NCBI GenBank assembly: GCA_000695325.1
Contig: AVPN01000115.1
Span: forward strand, 75,913-101,325
Reading direction: 5' to 3'
From: Pleurobrachia bachei
Lineage: Eukaryota; Ctenophora; Tentaculata; Cydippida; Pleurobrachiidae
DNA length: 25,413 nt
Shown here: positions 12,901 to 21,076 of the stretch, piece after piece
Layout: each line of letters opens with the position of its first letter
Position numbering within the stretch: position 1 is the first letter of the stretch
Notes under the pieces: generated by a model
Told to the model about the DNA's origin: nothing
The model's input: the letters and a program-made list of their open reading frames with translations, nothing else
The model's database searches: none
Made by a program: the position numbers and the translations under genes

Positions 12901-15472
12901 ACACAGAACTTACTTCCAGATTAGGTAGGGAACGAAACTAATAGCGTATGCTGTTTTGATACAGAAACAGAGAAACATGGGCTGAAAAAGAGGGAGGGAT
13001 AGCTTCAAAGCATGATCACGATCTAAACAGTGCTAAATTAAAGTGAGAGTGGACCGAATCAGAATTGGACAAGTTTGTTGTAGGTAGTAGAGATTAGCTT
13101 TCGGAGCATTTTGCGTTTTTGCCGCTCAAAATCGACCAACTCATCACTGAGATATTTTTGTTATGTTGGGAGAACTCCTATTTAATCAGTATGTATTAGG
13201 TTGTTCCATAAATATTGTCATTTGGTGGTTTTTTCAAGAAACCGATCATTTGAAAGAAAACAAATGGTCCTACGGTATTTCTGGCATCCTTGGCTCCATT
13301 CCTATTCCAGTCCCTAAGATGGACGGGTATGTCTTCCCATCGATAATGTGAATTTGGTAGATCAGTCTTGTGACGATCTTTTTTCTGATTTTCGCCGGTA
13401 CTGTACCTGCCCAAATTCATCTCGGCCTCATCCAACCGGAGGAAAGTCATCACTGATCCCTTACAAGGTAGTGTAGCGAGTTACACGCATCAGAATGATG
13501 CTCAGACATCCCCATGGCAATTTTTGTGAACACCAAATTAGCAAATTAACAAATTGAGATCGATCTTCAAACTTTTTGTAGCTGATATTGTACCTAGCCA
13601 AAATCATCTCGGCACCATCTAACCTCAGGAGAGTCATCTCTGATCCCTTATGAGGACGTGTGGTGAATTACAGGCATCAGAATGATGCTCAGACATCCCC
13701 ATGGCAATTTTTGTGAACACCAAATTAACAAATTAACAAAATGACATCGATCTTCAAACTGACTTTGGCCCGTTTTGTGCCTAGCCAAAATCATCTCGGC
13801 ACCATCTAACCTCAGGAGATTCATCTCTGATCCCTTATGAAGTAGTGTGGTGAGTTACAGGCATCAGAATGATGCACAGACATCCCTATGACAACTTATG
13901 TGCACGCCAAATCGACAAATTCACATTGATTTTCAGCGGAAAAAGTGGCGACCTTGCAAAATCATGTTTCTCGGCCCCAGATAGGCCATTTGAATGCTTT
14001 TGATGGTCCTATGTGGTTGAGAAAGGTCTATTCTAGTGATCTTAGGCCGATTTAAAGACTTTCCTTCATTGGCTTTTTCTCACGGTCATTGTTTTCTGCC
14101 AAAAATGTCTCCAGCGACCGTTTTGAATTAGCTCTGTTTAAGGAGTGATAGCCCTAAAACGAAGGGTGCTATTCAAAAGTTAAAAGTCCCTGGAGCTCCC
14201 AGAGGATGCCCCCTAAGTCCCCAGCAGGTGAAATGAGCAGTCCATATCCTTATTTTAGCACAGGATTCATTTTATTGAGAGGAGAAATTTTCATGATCAA
14301 AATTTTTAAGATCGGGGTAAAACCTACGTGTAAAGATTGTCCCATAATTCCTGAACCATACTACTTTGAGACATCCCTGACCTATAGGAATAGAGCCAAG
14401 GATACCAGGAATACCGTAGAACCATTTATTTTCTTTCAAATCTTCAGATTTTTGAAAAAACCACCAAATGACAATATTTATGGAACAACCTAATATAAAG
14501 CAGAATAGAAACAATCTTCGTGTATTACTAACACATTCTGAATATAACCAGTGAGGTTGACATGCCCATCCAAAGAAGCAGGGCAATGCAAGCCACCATA
14601 ATGAAAGAGTTAAAATATTGTGTTAGTAAAACACAAGGATTGTTTCTATCATGTTTGATCAATATTGATCCAGCAAGAATTCTCCCAACATAACAAACGT
14701 ATCTCAGTGATGGGTGGGTCGATTTTGAGCGGCAAAAACGCAAAATACTCAGAGAGCTAATCTCTATTACCTACAAAAAACTTGTCCAATTCTGATTCTG
14801 TCCACTCTCACTTTAAACCTATATCGTGCTAAACATATTATAGTGCTGAATACATGCAGCTGCACAGCCCCACTAATAAAGATATAATGTATAGGTTTGT
14901 GCTTTAGATAATAGATATGCCTCAAACTCACCTAAATAGGGCATAAGGTATAAAGGAGATCATATACGCTGATCGTATACAAAAACAAATGAACATTGGC
15001 TGTGTGGAGAAAATACAGTCAAACCTCGAATTACCCGAACCTCTTTCTACCGATAAATCGAGGTATATGACCGTTCTTGTTAAGGTGTTTTTCCTTCTAT
15101 TTGAAATCTAGTTTTCAAATCTTACCTTGTCATATTTTTTGCCTGATGCATCAGGTTGCTGGAGCTTTTGAAGCATTTCCGCGAGAACAACCCAGTCAAT
15201 AACAGCAAACCCGACACATGCCAGGGCCATGCATCGTGAAATGATCAGACTCCGCCGTGACCTAAATCAGAGAGGGAGTTAGGGATATGAGAGTTGTAAA
15301 CAAGGGTGTCACACTGTGGTTACAAAGAGGAAGGATGTTGCCGTGTTGCCATGGTAACGAAAGGGGGTCTACAGATGATAATGACATGAGTCATGAACAC
15401 TACATACTGTGTAAAGGAGGTATCCCCCACGTGGTCATTACTTCTGTTAATTGATTGGTATCCATCATCCAT
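5565..15472 (-). CDS. SLC35F3/4/5-like transporter of the drug/metabolite superfamily
   Basis: Ten minus-strand exons (15472-15408, 15261-15126, 12981-12914, 12775-12638, 7736-7643, 7292-7137, 6969-6892, 6782-6562, 6446-6300, 5643-5565) join in phase to 393 residues. That is near the usual 400-520 for SLC35F proteins. Stretches such as YDKPMFLCFCIKTAY, FYGYLLQTDQDK, WHFTGWETLELP and ALSNPTLASVGQSLALPGSM follow the order of SLC35F3/F5 transmembrane segments. About ten hydrophobic segments are expected and most are visible. The start MDDGYQSINR is the only ATG in the open first exon; a 5' untranslated exon is likely because an acceptor precedes it. The C-tail is acidic (QPEDEQGLLETEESCDDG). SLC35F members are membrane carriers; SLC35F3 is linked to thiamine, but the substrate cannot be read from sequence. 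Intron 4 (4.9 kb) holds another gene on the opposite strand, and intron 2 holds a nested transposon pair. Confidence 0.85.
7007..7074. mobile_element. Pogo/Tigger-like MITE, 68 bp
   Basis: Imperfect terminal inverted repeats begin CAGTCGGACCCCGATTTACC and end GGTAAATCGTGGTCTGACTG, with a TA on each side (7005-7006 and 7075-7076). TA target duplication and a CAGT.. end are typical of Tc1/mariner-superfamily Tigger/pogo MITEs. It sits in an intron of the transporter and has no coding capacity. Confidence 0.8.
7339..7443. mobile_element. Short MITE with perfect 20-bp inverted ends
   Basis: The ends are perfect inverted repeats of 20 bp (GGGGGGGTTCCAACCTATTT at 7339-7358 and its complement at 7424-7443). 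GGTGTGGT flanks both sides (7331-7338 and 7444-7451), an apparent 8-bp target-site duplication. Eight-bp duplications are known for hAT, P and Merlin elements; the terminal sequence does not let me choose. The core carries a T-rich TTTTTTTGTA triplet repeat. It lies in a transporter intron. Confidence 0.8.
7744..8229. other. Intronic/upstream sequence without a clear gene
   Basis: This is inside the large fourth intron of the transporter and upstream of the duplicated secreted-protein gene. No open exon chain or strong motif is visible, so it may hold promoter sequence for the nested gene. Confidence 0.4.
8230..9736. repeat. Direct duplication of secreted-protein gene, copy A
   Basis: This block matches 9817-11334 almost base for base. 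I see one synonymous substitution near the start codon (8343 against 9930) and an 11-bp length difference in a CT tract before exon 3. A short unrelated spacer (9737-9816) lies between the copies. The end may extend a few bases further if a 20-bp indel in copy B is allowed. Confidence 0.96.
8338..9671 (+). pseudogene. Partial 5' duplicate of the nested secreted-protein gene
   Basis: It holds six exons (8338-8401, 8470-8627, 8748-8873, 8972-9100, 9170-9422 and 9577-9671) totalling 825 bases, or 275 codons in phase. They encode the signal peptide MPLLLIVLLSLLSTIPPLTEA and the N-terminal half of the protein described at 9925-12254. The 3' exons are absent because the duplicated block ends at about 9736. 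The frame and all splice sites are intact, so the fragment is either very young or an assembly duplicate. Without a downstream terminal exon it could only be expressed by splicing into the second copy. Confidence 0.8.
9817..11334. repeat. Direct duplication of secreted-protein gene, copy B
   Basis: This is the partner of 8230-9736. It runs on into the remaining 3' exons of the gene, so it is the copy belonging to the full-length gene. Confidence 0.96.
9925..12254 (+). CDS. Unrecognised secreted protein, nested in a transporter intron
   Basis: Nine exons are inferred: 9925-9988, 10057-10214, 10346-10471, 10570-10698, 10768-11020, 11175-11269, 11403-11532, 11601-11772 and 11869-12254. They read about 503 residues and begin with a clear signal peptide (MPLLLIVLLSLLSTIPPLTEA), suggesting secretion. 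The N-terminal part is lysine-rich, with spaced cysteines (KKTCESILGSYP, KDCNGYNDAILACQEK). An acidic region follows (AAEEAIPGIIEDEVNRRINE), then DGAPDELDDYANLF. The C-terminal 128 residues end in a Gly/Cys-rich part (GGPCAGIVGVGLWDCDGILIG). I recognise no family. Exon 8 has an apparent one-base excess near 11655: its first part reads TNVSQLAIASLTLTR, its second DLDYYYDTLMSSEEYSSK in another frame, and removing one base makes the whole gene phase-consistent. This may be a sequencing error or a disabled allele. The nested gene runs opposite to its host gene. Confidence 0.65.
12255..12637. other. Intronic stretch between nested gene and host exon 4
   Basis: No gene is visible here. It contains a 14-bp tandem repeat (listed separately) and a run of CCTGTACC-like repeats around 12550-12600. 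Confidence 0.4.
12356..12411. repeat. 14-bp tandem repeat, four copies
   Basis: The unit GTAATGTATATTGA repeats four times with small changes (GTAATGTATACTGA, GCAATGTATATTGA). It is a short minisatellite 100 bp after the stop codon of the nested gene. Confidence 0.85.
13196..14493. mobile_element. Mariner-like non-autonomous element inserted into the outer transposon
   Basis: It begins TTAGGTTGTTCCATAAATAT and ends with the complement ..GGAACAACCTAA. It is flanked by TA on both sides (13194-13195 and 14494-14495), the expected mariner target duplication. The length of 1,298 bp is that of a full mariner, but I find no transposase frame. The terminal inverted repeat is long, about 110 bp, with substitutions. 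The interior is partly three direct 187-bp repeats. It therefore looks like a non-autonomous derivative mobilised by an unrelated active mariner. Confidence 0.75.
13403..13960. repeat. 187-bp tandem repeat, three copies
   Basis: Units start at 13403, 13590 and 13777 with GTACCTGCCCAAATTCATCT-like sequence. Each contains CATCAGAATGATGC and ACATCCCCATGGCAA-like blocks. Spacing is exactly 187 bp between starts; copies 2 and 3 are more alike than copy 1 in the first half. They form the centre of the mariner-like element. Confidence 0.85.
15016..15071. mobile_element. Degenerate Tigger-like MITE hairpin
   Basis: CAGTCAAACCTCGAATTACC at the left is an imperfect inverse of the sequence ending ATCGAGGTATATGACCG. 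A TA precedes the left end, but no TA follows the right end. It resembles the element at 7007-7074 in the CAGTC.AACCTCGA ends and is probably an older, eroded relative. It lies in intron 2 of the transporter. Confidence 0.5.
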
Positions 15473-15488
15473 GAGTTTCGGCTCTTTC

Positions 15489-16113
15489 CTGAAATACAAA
15501 CCACACTGTTATTTCACCAGATATTTTATGTTATGGATATCACAAGGTTTAGTAGCCTTCTAGGAATACATTTAAAACTCTGATAGAATTATATCTAGGG
15601 GCAGAACTGTGCAAAGTGACACGCTTTTGAATGCTGTATTGCAGAACACATTTCTCAGAAGAAAAGAAAGTGTTTACATTTATAGAGAAGATGCTTCAGT
15701 AGAACAGCTAGATGGGAAGTAATAAAGTAATAGGGCTAGGGGGACATGCAATATATTGACAGCGAAAAATCAAATATTGAAACCTCGATATGGGTGCTAA
15801 AGGTGCGTTGTCTTGTCTGACACTATCGCTTATCCATTAGACTGTGCTACGAGCAGCGGAACGGGGTTAGATTCGAAATGTAAACGAGGAAATCAAGGAA
15901 TCAGTTGTATTCTACACGCTACCTACTTTTCCAATAAGGGGGATTGGGGAGTTTTTTCAGTTGTCATATTTCACTACTACTACTGAGAGGGAATGTAAAG
16001 GTTGTGTTAGTGGTTGCTAGGGTCCAATATACAGTTCAGATGAGAAAAACGCGGTTTGAGTCAAGATAAAAAGTTAATAAATTAGATAAAACCACGGCAA
16101 ATATAAAACTATC
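15489..16113. other. Spacer between transporter 5' end and ELAC2 stop
   Basis: Both neighbours are on the minus strand, so this holds the ELAC2 3' end and the transporter promoter or 5' untranslated exon. I see no coding exon, and no canonical AATAAA signal on the minus strand just after the ELAC2 stop. Confidence 0.45.
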
Positions 16114-18985
16114 TTATAAACTCTCTTTAACACCAGACTGTTTCATAAGGTCCTTGTACTGCTCGGGAAACAGTGATGGAAGGAATGAGGTAGCTCCACA
16201 CCATGTCTCTATGTTCCCCTCCGTCACACACATAAAATCATGAGCCAGGGCCACATTATCAGGGAAGGTCTCTCCCACAATGGGTGGTAGTTTCTGGTAT
16301 CGGAGACTAAAATGTGTCAGTATGGTGTAACTTGCTCCCATCTCCCTCCCCACTTCCACAGCCTGACTGACAGTAGTGTGCTTCTTGGCCGCTGACTGGT
16401 CGGCGAGGGAGCTCTGGTGAGTTGCCTCGTGGATCAAGACATCGCAATCCTTACCAGCGGCAACGAAATCAGGGTTGGGAAGGGTGTCCCCTGAGTAGGC
16501 CACCTTCCAGTTTCCTGCCTCGATGGCCACACACCAGGAATCGCGTGTGTGCATGGCTGGTGCAAGGAAGATACGAGATATCCCCAACTTTCCCTCCTGC
16601 TCCTTCCTTATAACAGGATCAGCGTGTAGTTCACCCAGAGAGATGAGGTTAACAGGAGCACCGACAGTTTCCGCGGTGTCTCTCAACCAGACAAACATTC
16701 TCCCCGGACATAGGATGGTCAGGGGCTCTCCAGTCATTTCATGGTACAACCTGGCTATGGACATGGTGCCGCCACAATGGTCAAAGTGGATGTGTGAGAG
16801 ATAGAGGAAGTTTAGTTTTCCAATGACCTCCCGTGCCCCCTCCATCCCCCTAACTCTAATCAGCTGACCAAGAGTCATCTCCCCCGCATCAAGTATAGCA
16901 GTGCACTCCTGGGACTCAAGCAGAATTCCACTGACATTCCGATAGGTCGAGGAGTAGGTGGAGGTTGTCCCGAGAAACGTTAAATCCGGGCACCGGAAAG
17001 TCCTTTTTACCCGTTTTGGACTAGGTTTCCTTTCCGCAGACTGGTAGACTTTCTTAGCAAGGGCGATTTCAGTTTGAAAGTCAGGGTTTGACGGAATAAC
17101 GAAGGTCTCAGACCAACCTAGAGGGGTCTTCCGGCCACTATACAAGTTGTACCTTAGCAAATGTTCGGAAAACCTCACAAAGGGGAGATCAGATAGAGGG
17201 GAGGTAAGGGCATCGAATTTAGTGCTAGAGGGTGTGTGGAGTGGTACTAGTGGAAGTATGGAGCTGAGGATTGCATTACGCTGCATGCACGTGAACAGAA
17301 TGTTAGAGGTGGGGTTGCGACACATGATCAGATGGTCTACAGGTAGGTTGGATAGAAGTTCCCGGTATTGTTCACTACACAGCACAGACATATCCCCAAA
17401 GTGGGCCACTAGGTGGAGTTGGCCCCCTGGAAACAAACTGTCCAGATCAGTACCCGCTATTAGGGAGATATCGTCTTGGCTTCCAATATCCAGTACAGTG
17501 AAGAAAGGGGCAGGTTCCGGTTGTTCCAATAAATCACTTTTCCTCACGACAGTTCCATTTTCGAGGGTCACTTCACCTTTCTTGAATAACTCGGAACGTA
17601 GAGTTTTTGGAATGTTGGCCTTCGCTAACTTTGCCTTGTCGATAGTTGCACTTTTCTGGGGCAGGGAAAAAGCGAGGATTTTAGAGCTCCCAATACTCCT
17701 CCTCTCCACTCTAACATCTCCAATAGCATCCAGGTTGGGACTCAAGCAGAATTCCACTGACATTCCGATAGGTCGATGAGTAGGTGGAGGTCGTCCCAAG
17801 AAATGTTAAATCCGGGCACCGGAAAGTCCTTTTTACCCGTTTTGGACTAGGTTTCCTTTCTGGAGGCTGGTAGACTTTCTTAGCAAGGGCGATTTCATCT
17901 TGAAAGTCAGGGTTTGACGGAATAACGAAGGTCTCAGACCAACCTAGAGGGGTCTTCCGGCCACTATACAAGTTGTACCTTAGCAAATGTTCGGAAAACC
18001 TCACAAAGGGGAGATCAGATAGAGGGGAGGTAAGGGCATCGAATTTAGTGCTAGAGGGTGTGTGGAGTGGTACTAGTGGAAGTATGGAGCTGAGGATTGC
18101 ATTACGCTGCATGCACGTGAACAGAATGTTAGAGGTGGGGTTGCGACACATGATCAGATGGTCTACAGGTAGGTTGGATAGAAGTTCCCGGTATTGTTCA
18201 CTACACAGCACAGACATATCCCCAAAGTGGGCCACTAGGTGGAGTTGGCCCCCTGGAAACAAACTGTCCAGATCAGTACCCGCTATTAGGGAGATATCGT
18301 CTTGGCTTCCAATATCCAGTACAGTGAAGAAAGGGGCAGGTTCCGGTTGTTCCAATAAATCACTTTTCCTCACGACAGTTCCATTTTCGAGGGTCACTTC
18401 ACCTTTCTTGAATAACTCGGAACGTAGAGTTTTTGGAATGTTGGCCTTCGCTAACTTTGCCTTGTCGATAGTTGCACTTTTCTGGGGCAGGGAAAAAGCG
18501 AGGATTTTAGAGCTCCCAATACTCCTCCTCTCCACTCTAACATCTCCAATAGCATCCAGGTCATCCACATCTTTCACCATGAGATGTCGCTCAAAGCCCC
18601 TCTCGTCCGCGAAACAGTCCAGTTGGGTGGACCTCATGAACCTCCGGACGGGCTCCTCTCCCCACACGGTGAGAGCGGTATTGTTAGCACTCTGAGCCAG
18701 CTGGTCCCTCCTAAACAACCCGATACCCGGGACTGACGCCACACAATCCCAGTGAGTCCTTGTGGTTATGATATCAGTTATATTTGCTATTCTCAACCCT
18801 GGACTCTCCAATATCATCCGCTGGATACCCTCCCCCGCGTTAATTAGGAAGCCCCGGTTGTTGGAGTCGGTGTAGAGGAGAGAGGGAGGGATAGCGGGGG
18901 TACCGCCCACAACCTGGACCCCTGCTACTGCCATGAGGTATTGAGGGGGGACTTTTCTCAACAGAGAAGGAAACACACGGTGCAT
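16114..18985 (-). CDS. ELAC2: Long-form tRNase Z, reading frame split by an internal duplication
   Basis: tRNase Z removes 3' trailers from precursor tRNAs in nucleus and mitochondria. The N-terminal half has the degenerate beta-lactamase-like domain typical of long forms (NAGEGIQRMILE, DIITTRTHWDCVASVPGIGL). The C-terminal half has the zinc-binding HxHxDH motif (LSHIHFDHCGG, about 16774-16800), YSGDT, HEATHQSS, KKHTTVSQAVEVG and LTHFSLRY. An 826-bp tandem repeat (16910-17735 and 17736-18561) falls in the middle. Because 826 is not a multiple of three, the upstream frame ends shortly after LLESQ at 17711, while the downstream frame continues to 16114. Counting one unit only, the gene is a single exon of 2,046 bases, 681 residues, with no stop, somewhat shorter than the 826 of human ELAC2. 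The start MHRVFPSLLRKVPPQ is arginine/lysine-bearing and could be a mitochondrial presequence. The family call is secure; whether this allele is functional depends on the duplication being real. Confidence 0.95.
16910..17735. repeat. 826-bp tandem duplication in ELAC2, unit 1
   Basis: This unit abuts 17736-18561 directly. The copies differ at about nine positions, all in the first roughly 165 bp of the unit (16950-17074), and look identical over the remaining 660 bp. In protein terms QTEIALAKKVYQSAERK here corresponds to QDEIALAKKVYQPPERK in the other unit. Confidence 0.97.
17736..18561. repeat. 826-bp tandem duplication in ELAC2, unit 2
   Basis: This is the partner of 16910-17735. It is joined on its right to the unique N-terminal coding part of ELAC2. 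Confidence 0.97.
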
Positions 18986-19002
18986 ATACCAGCTTCAGTC
19001 AT
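18958..19002 (-). other. Possible upstream ORF of ELAC2
   Basis: An ATG at 19002 opens a 14-codon frame (MTEAGICTVCFLLC) that overlaps the ELAC2 start at 18985 in another frame and stops at 18958. If transcription starts further upstream it could reduce ELAC2 initiation. There is no evidence of use beyond position. Confidence 0.3.
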
Positions 19003-19838
19003 GCTAGGAAAGTGGTGGGTGAGTAGCAAAATATTGAGTCATCCTGCGAAAGAAAGGGAAGAAAAAATCACCATACTCTCGAAAGAAGAGGAAAACGAAT
19101 GAAAAAACAGACGCAGTAGACAATAATACCAATCCCAACTCCTAGTTATCCTCAAATTACTCCATAAATCAGCTTCAAACAATCCCCGATTACCCTCAAT
19201 CTCTTTTTGCCACTCCCTCTAGCTTTATGTCTTCATCACTCTTTATCTCTCTTCAATCGATCTCTATCTCTCTCTATCACTAAACCGTCTTTCTCTATCA
19301 TTCGATTCCATTCTCTCTATCTATTCGTCTAGTCCCCTCGATTTCTCTCTCTTTCTTTCTCTCTATCTCCCTCTCTCTCCCTCTATCTCTCTAGCTCTAT
19401 CACTCCTTTTCCCTCTAACTCTCTCTCACCCTCTTTCTCTATCTTTCTATCTTTCTCTCACCCTCTTTCTCTATCTCTCTATCTTTCTCTCTCTACCAGT
19501 GTGTGAGTTTGCAGGAAATGCTGCAGGTGCAAGCAGAGCGCGTACAGTGCAGGGTCCCCTTTCTCTCTTTGACTGCATCTCTTGTGTGTGTGATTGATTA
19601 TTTTTAGACACCCTGTAATCTCTCTGTACAACCCTCGCTTATCACCCTCGCTTTGTTTTGGTTGTCACCGTGCCCTAAATCAGGTTTTCCTAGTTATCAA
19701 CTAACGATTTCCGGGAACCTTAACCCATTTCCTGCTTCGTTGATGCCTTTATATGTCTTGTAAATTGATACTGCCTCAGCTTGAATCATTAACACCCCTT
19801 CTCTCTACCAAGGTCCCCCCAGATCCCCCTCTCCCAAA
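19003..19838. other. CT-rich intergenic region between divergent genes
   Basis: The stretch separates ELAC2 (minus) from the small plus-strand ORF at 19839, so it probably carries both promoters. About 19190-19500 is a long imperfect TCTCTATC-type pyrimidine tract. No exon chain was found. Confidence 0.6.
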
Positions 19839-20033
19839 ATGGCCGATGCTGAAAACAAATCTGTAGAGGATGACCGAATCTCAGAAATGGAAGATGAGGT
19901 CCCCATCTGTTGTTTCGCCTTTGATCTGATCTGTTGCCCTCAGAAGTACTGGAATATCACAACCAAGCCCACGGCTGATGAAGATTCAGGAGACAAGAAG
20001 GAGGAGGGAGAGGAAAAGAAAGATGACAAATAG
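19839..20033 (+). CDS. Possible small protein of 64 residues, unrecognised
   Basis: An ATG in good context (CAAAATGG) opens a 64-codon frame. It starts acidic (MADAENKSVEDDRISEMEDE), has a short hydrophobic, cysteine-paired centre (ICCFAFDLICCPQKYW) and ends in a charged lysine/glutamate tail (GDKKEEGEEKKDDK). The two CC pairs could be lipid-modified or metal-binding, which is inference. An acceptor-like pyrimidine-AG (ctctaccaag or ccccccag) lies 19-30 bases upstream, so a 5' untranslated intron is possible. The composition is unlike the CT-rich flanks and the frame ends in a normal stop. I know no family for it, and it may still be a chance frame. Confidence 0.45.
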   Translation: MADAENKSVEDDRISEMEDEVPICCFAFDLICCPQKYWNITTKPTADEDSGDKKEEGEEKKDDK

Positions 20034-20757
20034 ACTTGTGATTTGGAGAGAGGAATGACGGACTTTTTACTAATGAGTAATGGTGTGGTGAGAGTTACTG
20101 GGTGGATTACGAGGTCGGGACGATCGCATTGGTAGATTGAGTCGATAGAAATCGATAACAACAAATAGAGAGTGGAATTGTAAATATGAAACAATTGATT
20201 TTGGTAGAACCCTGACATTTATAATTTGGTCGTTTCACATCATATAGAGCGTTATAATGGAAAGGGAGAGGCAGAGATTATTTGTGTAACTCACCATTGC
20301 AGCACTTTATAAAAATAAGTTGTTTATTGGTATAGATTGATTGAAAAATGAATTTCTTCATTTTCACTATTCACATACATACGTGTTCAAATAGTCGCCT
20401 AGTGCTATTATAAGGCCAAGGGCCCTGGGCGAGATATAAGAGTGCCATAGTGAGCGAGTGTAGTTAATCGTGACGCTGTTGTCAACAAATCAAATCTGTG
20501 TGAGGCACCAGCCGTGTGCACAGTCTCTCACACGACGAAGGATATTCAGTCATGTAGGCCACGGGAATTAGAGATAGTAAAAATAGCGAGAAGACTGCGA
20601 TCGATTCGGAGATGGTATAATGTTAGTGAGAATCAGCTTTTAGTGCGAATTTGCTAAAACACCTGGTTCCTAGTCTATATATTTGTCTCTTTGACGTTGG
20701 TAAGATGTTTGTTTGTCTGTTTATAACTGTACTGGAAATTGTGTGTTTTATGTACCT
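20034..20757. other. Intergenic, nothing recognised
   Basis: This follows the small ORF. No splice-linked exon chain, RNA gene or transposon end was seen. Confidence 0.45.
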
Positions 20758-20901
20758 GTCTGCATGACACTGACAACAGTGCACTTTGTATCTGTCTGCA
20801 TGATACTGACAGTAGTGCTCTTTGCTTGTGTCTGCATGATACTGACAACAGTGCTCTTTGCTTGTGTCTGCATGATACTGACAACAGTGCTCTTTGCTTG
20901 T
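20758..20901. repeat. 36-bp minisatellite, four units
   Basis: Units start at 20758, 20794, 20830 and 20866, each GTCTGCATGATACTGACAAC-like followed by AGTGCTCTTTGCTTGT. The last two are identical. The period is a multiple of three, which keeps several frames open on both strands and produces repetitive but probably meaningless ORFs. A decayed fifth start (GTCTACGACA) follows at 20902. Confidence 0.93.
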
Positions 20902-20978
20902 GTCTACGACAAGCTGCTGACAATATCTTGTTTTGCATTGCTTGCTCAGCACCGTCAGTCTCCCCATTACATCACTTA

Positions 20979-20999
20979 CACACACACACACACACACAA
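20979..20999. repeat. (CA)n microsatellite
   Basis: A short CA dinucleotide run lies just beyond the 36-bp minisatellite. Confidence 0.9.
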
Positions 21000-21076
21000 C
21001 TGATTTTTAGCATATAATGTACAGCATAGAAAAGGAAATGGTTGAAAGGTTTGCAAAATGCATCTCAAATGATAGG

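Larger units (their letters stand above)
13042..14812. mobile_element. TTAA-flanked inverted-repeat DNA transposon (non-autonomous), interrupted
   Basis: The left end AGTGAGAGTGG and right end CCACTCTCACT are each flanked by TTAA (13038-13041 and 14813-14816). The terminal inverted repeats extend about 135 bp (roughly 13042-13175 and 14685-14812), sharing GTTTTTGCCGCTCAAAATCG and TTATGTTGGGAGAA. TTAA duplication is typical of piggyBac and Kolobok elements, but these ends do not begin with the CCC common in piggyBac, so the family is uncertain. Without the inner 1.3 kb insertion the element would be about 475 bp with no coding capacity, which fits a MITE. The right half also carries an inner inverted pair (about 14508-14535 and 14621-14648). 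It lies in intron 2 of the transporter. Confidence 0.75.

Noticed and set aside
13163-14586. Two ORFs sharing GCSINIVIWWFFQ in opposite strands
   Set aside because: They arise from the two arms of the mariner-like terminal inverted repeat. Similarity follows from the repeat; no transposase motif is present.
13031-14831. GTGCTAAA on both sides of the outer transposon as an 8-bp target duplication
   Set aside because: The right copy is nine bases away from the inverted-repeat end, whereas TTAA sits exactly at both ends.
15800-15885. tRNA-like B-box sequence (GGTTAGATTCGAA)
   Set aside because: No matching A-box and no cloverleaf could be drawn.
17147-18695. Long plus-strand ORFs of 210 and 240 codons
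   Set aside because: They are antisense shadows of the conserved ELAC2 coding sequence.
20758-20901. 36-bp repeats resembling CRISPR repeat length
   Set aside because: Units abut with no spacers, and the surrounding genes are eukaryotic with introns.
20623-21017. Repetitive ORFs on both strands over the 36-bp repeat
   Set aside because: The repeat period is a multiple of three, so several frames stay open by chance. There are no splice sites or domain resemblance.
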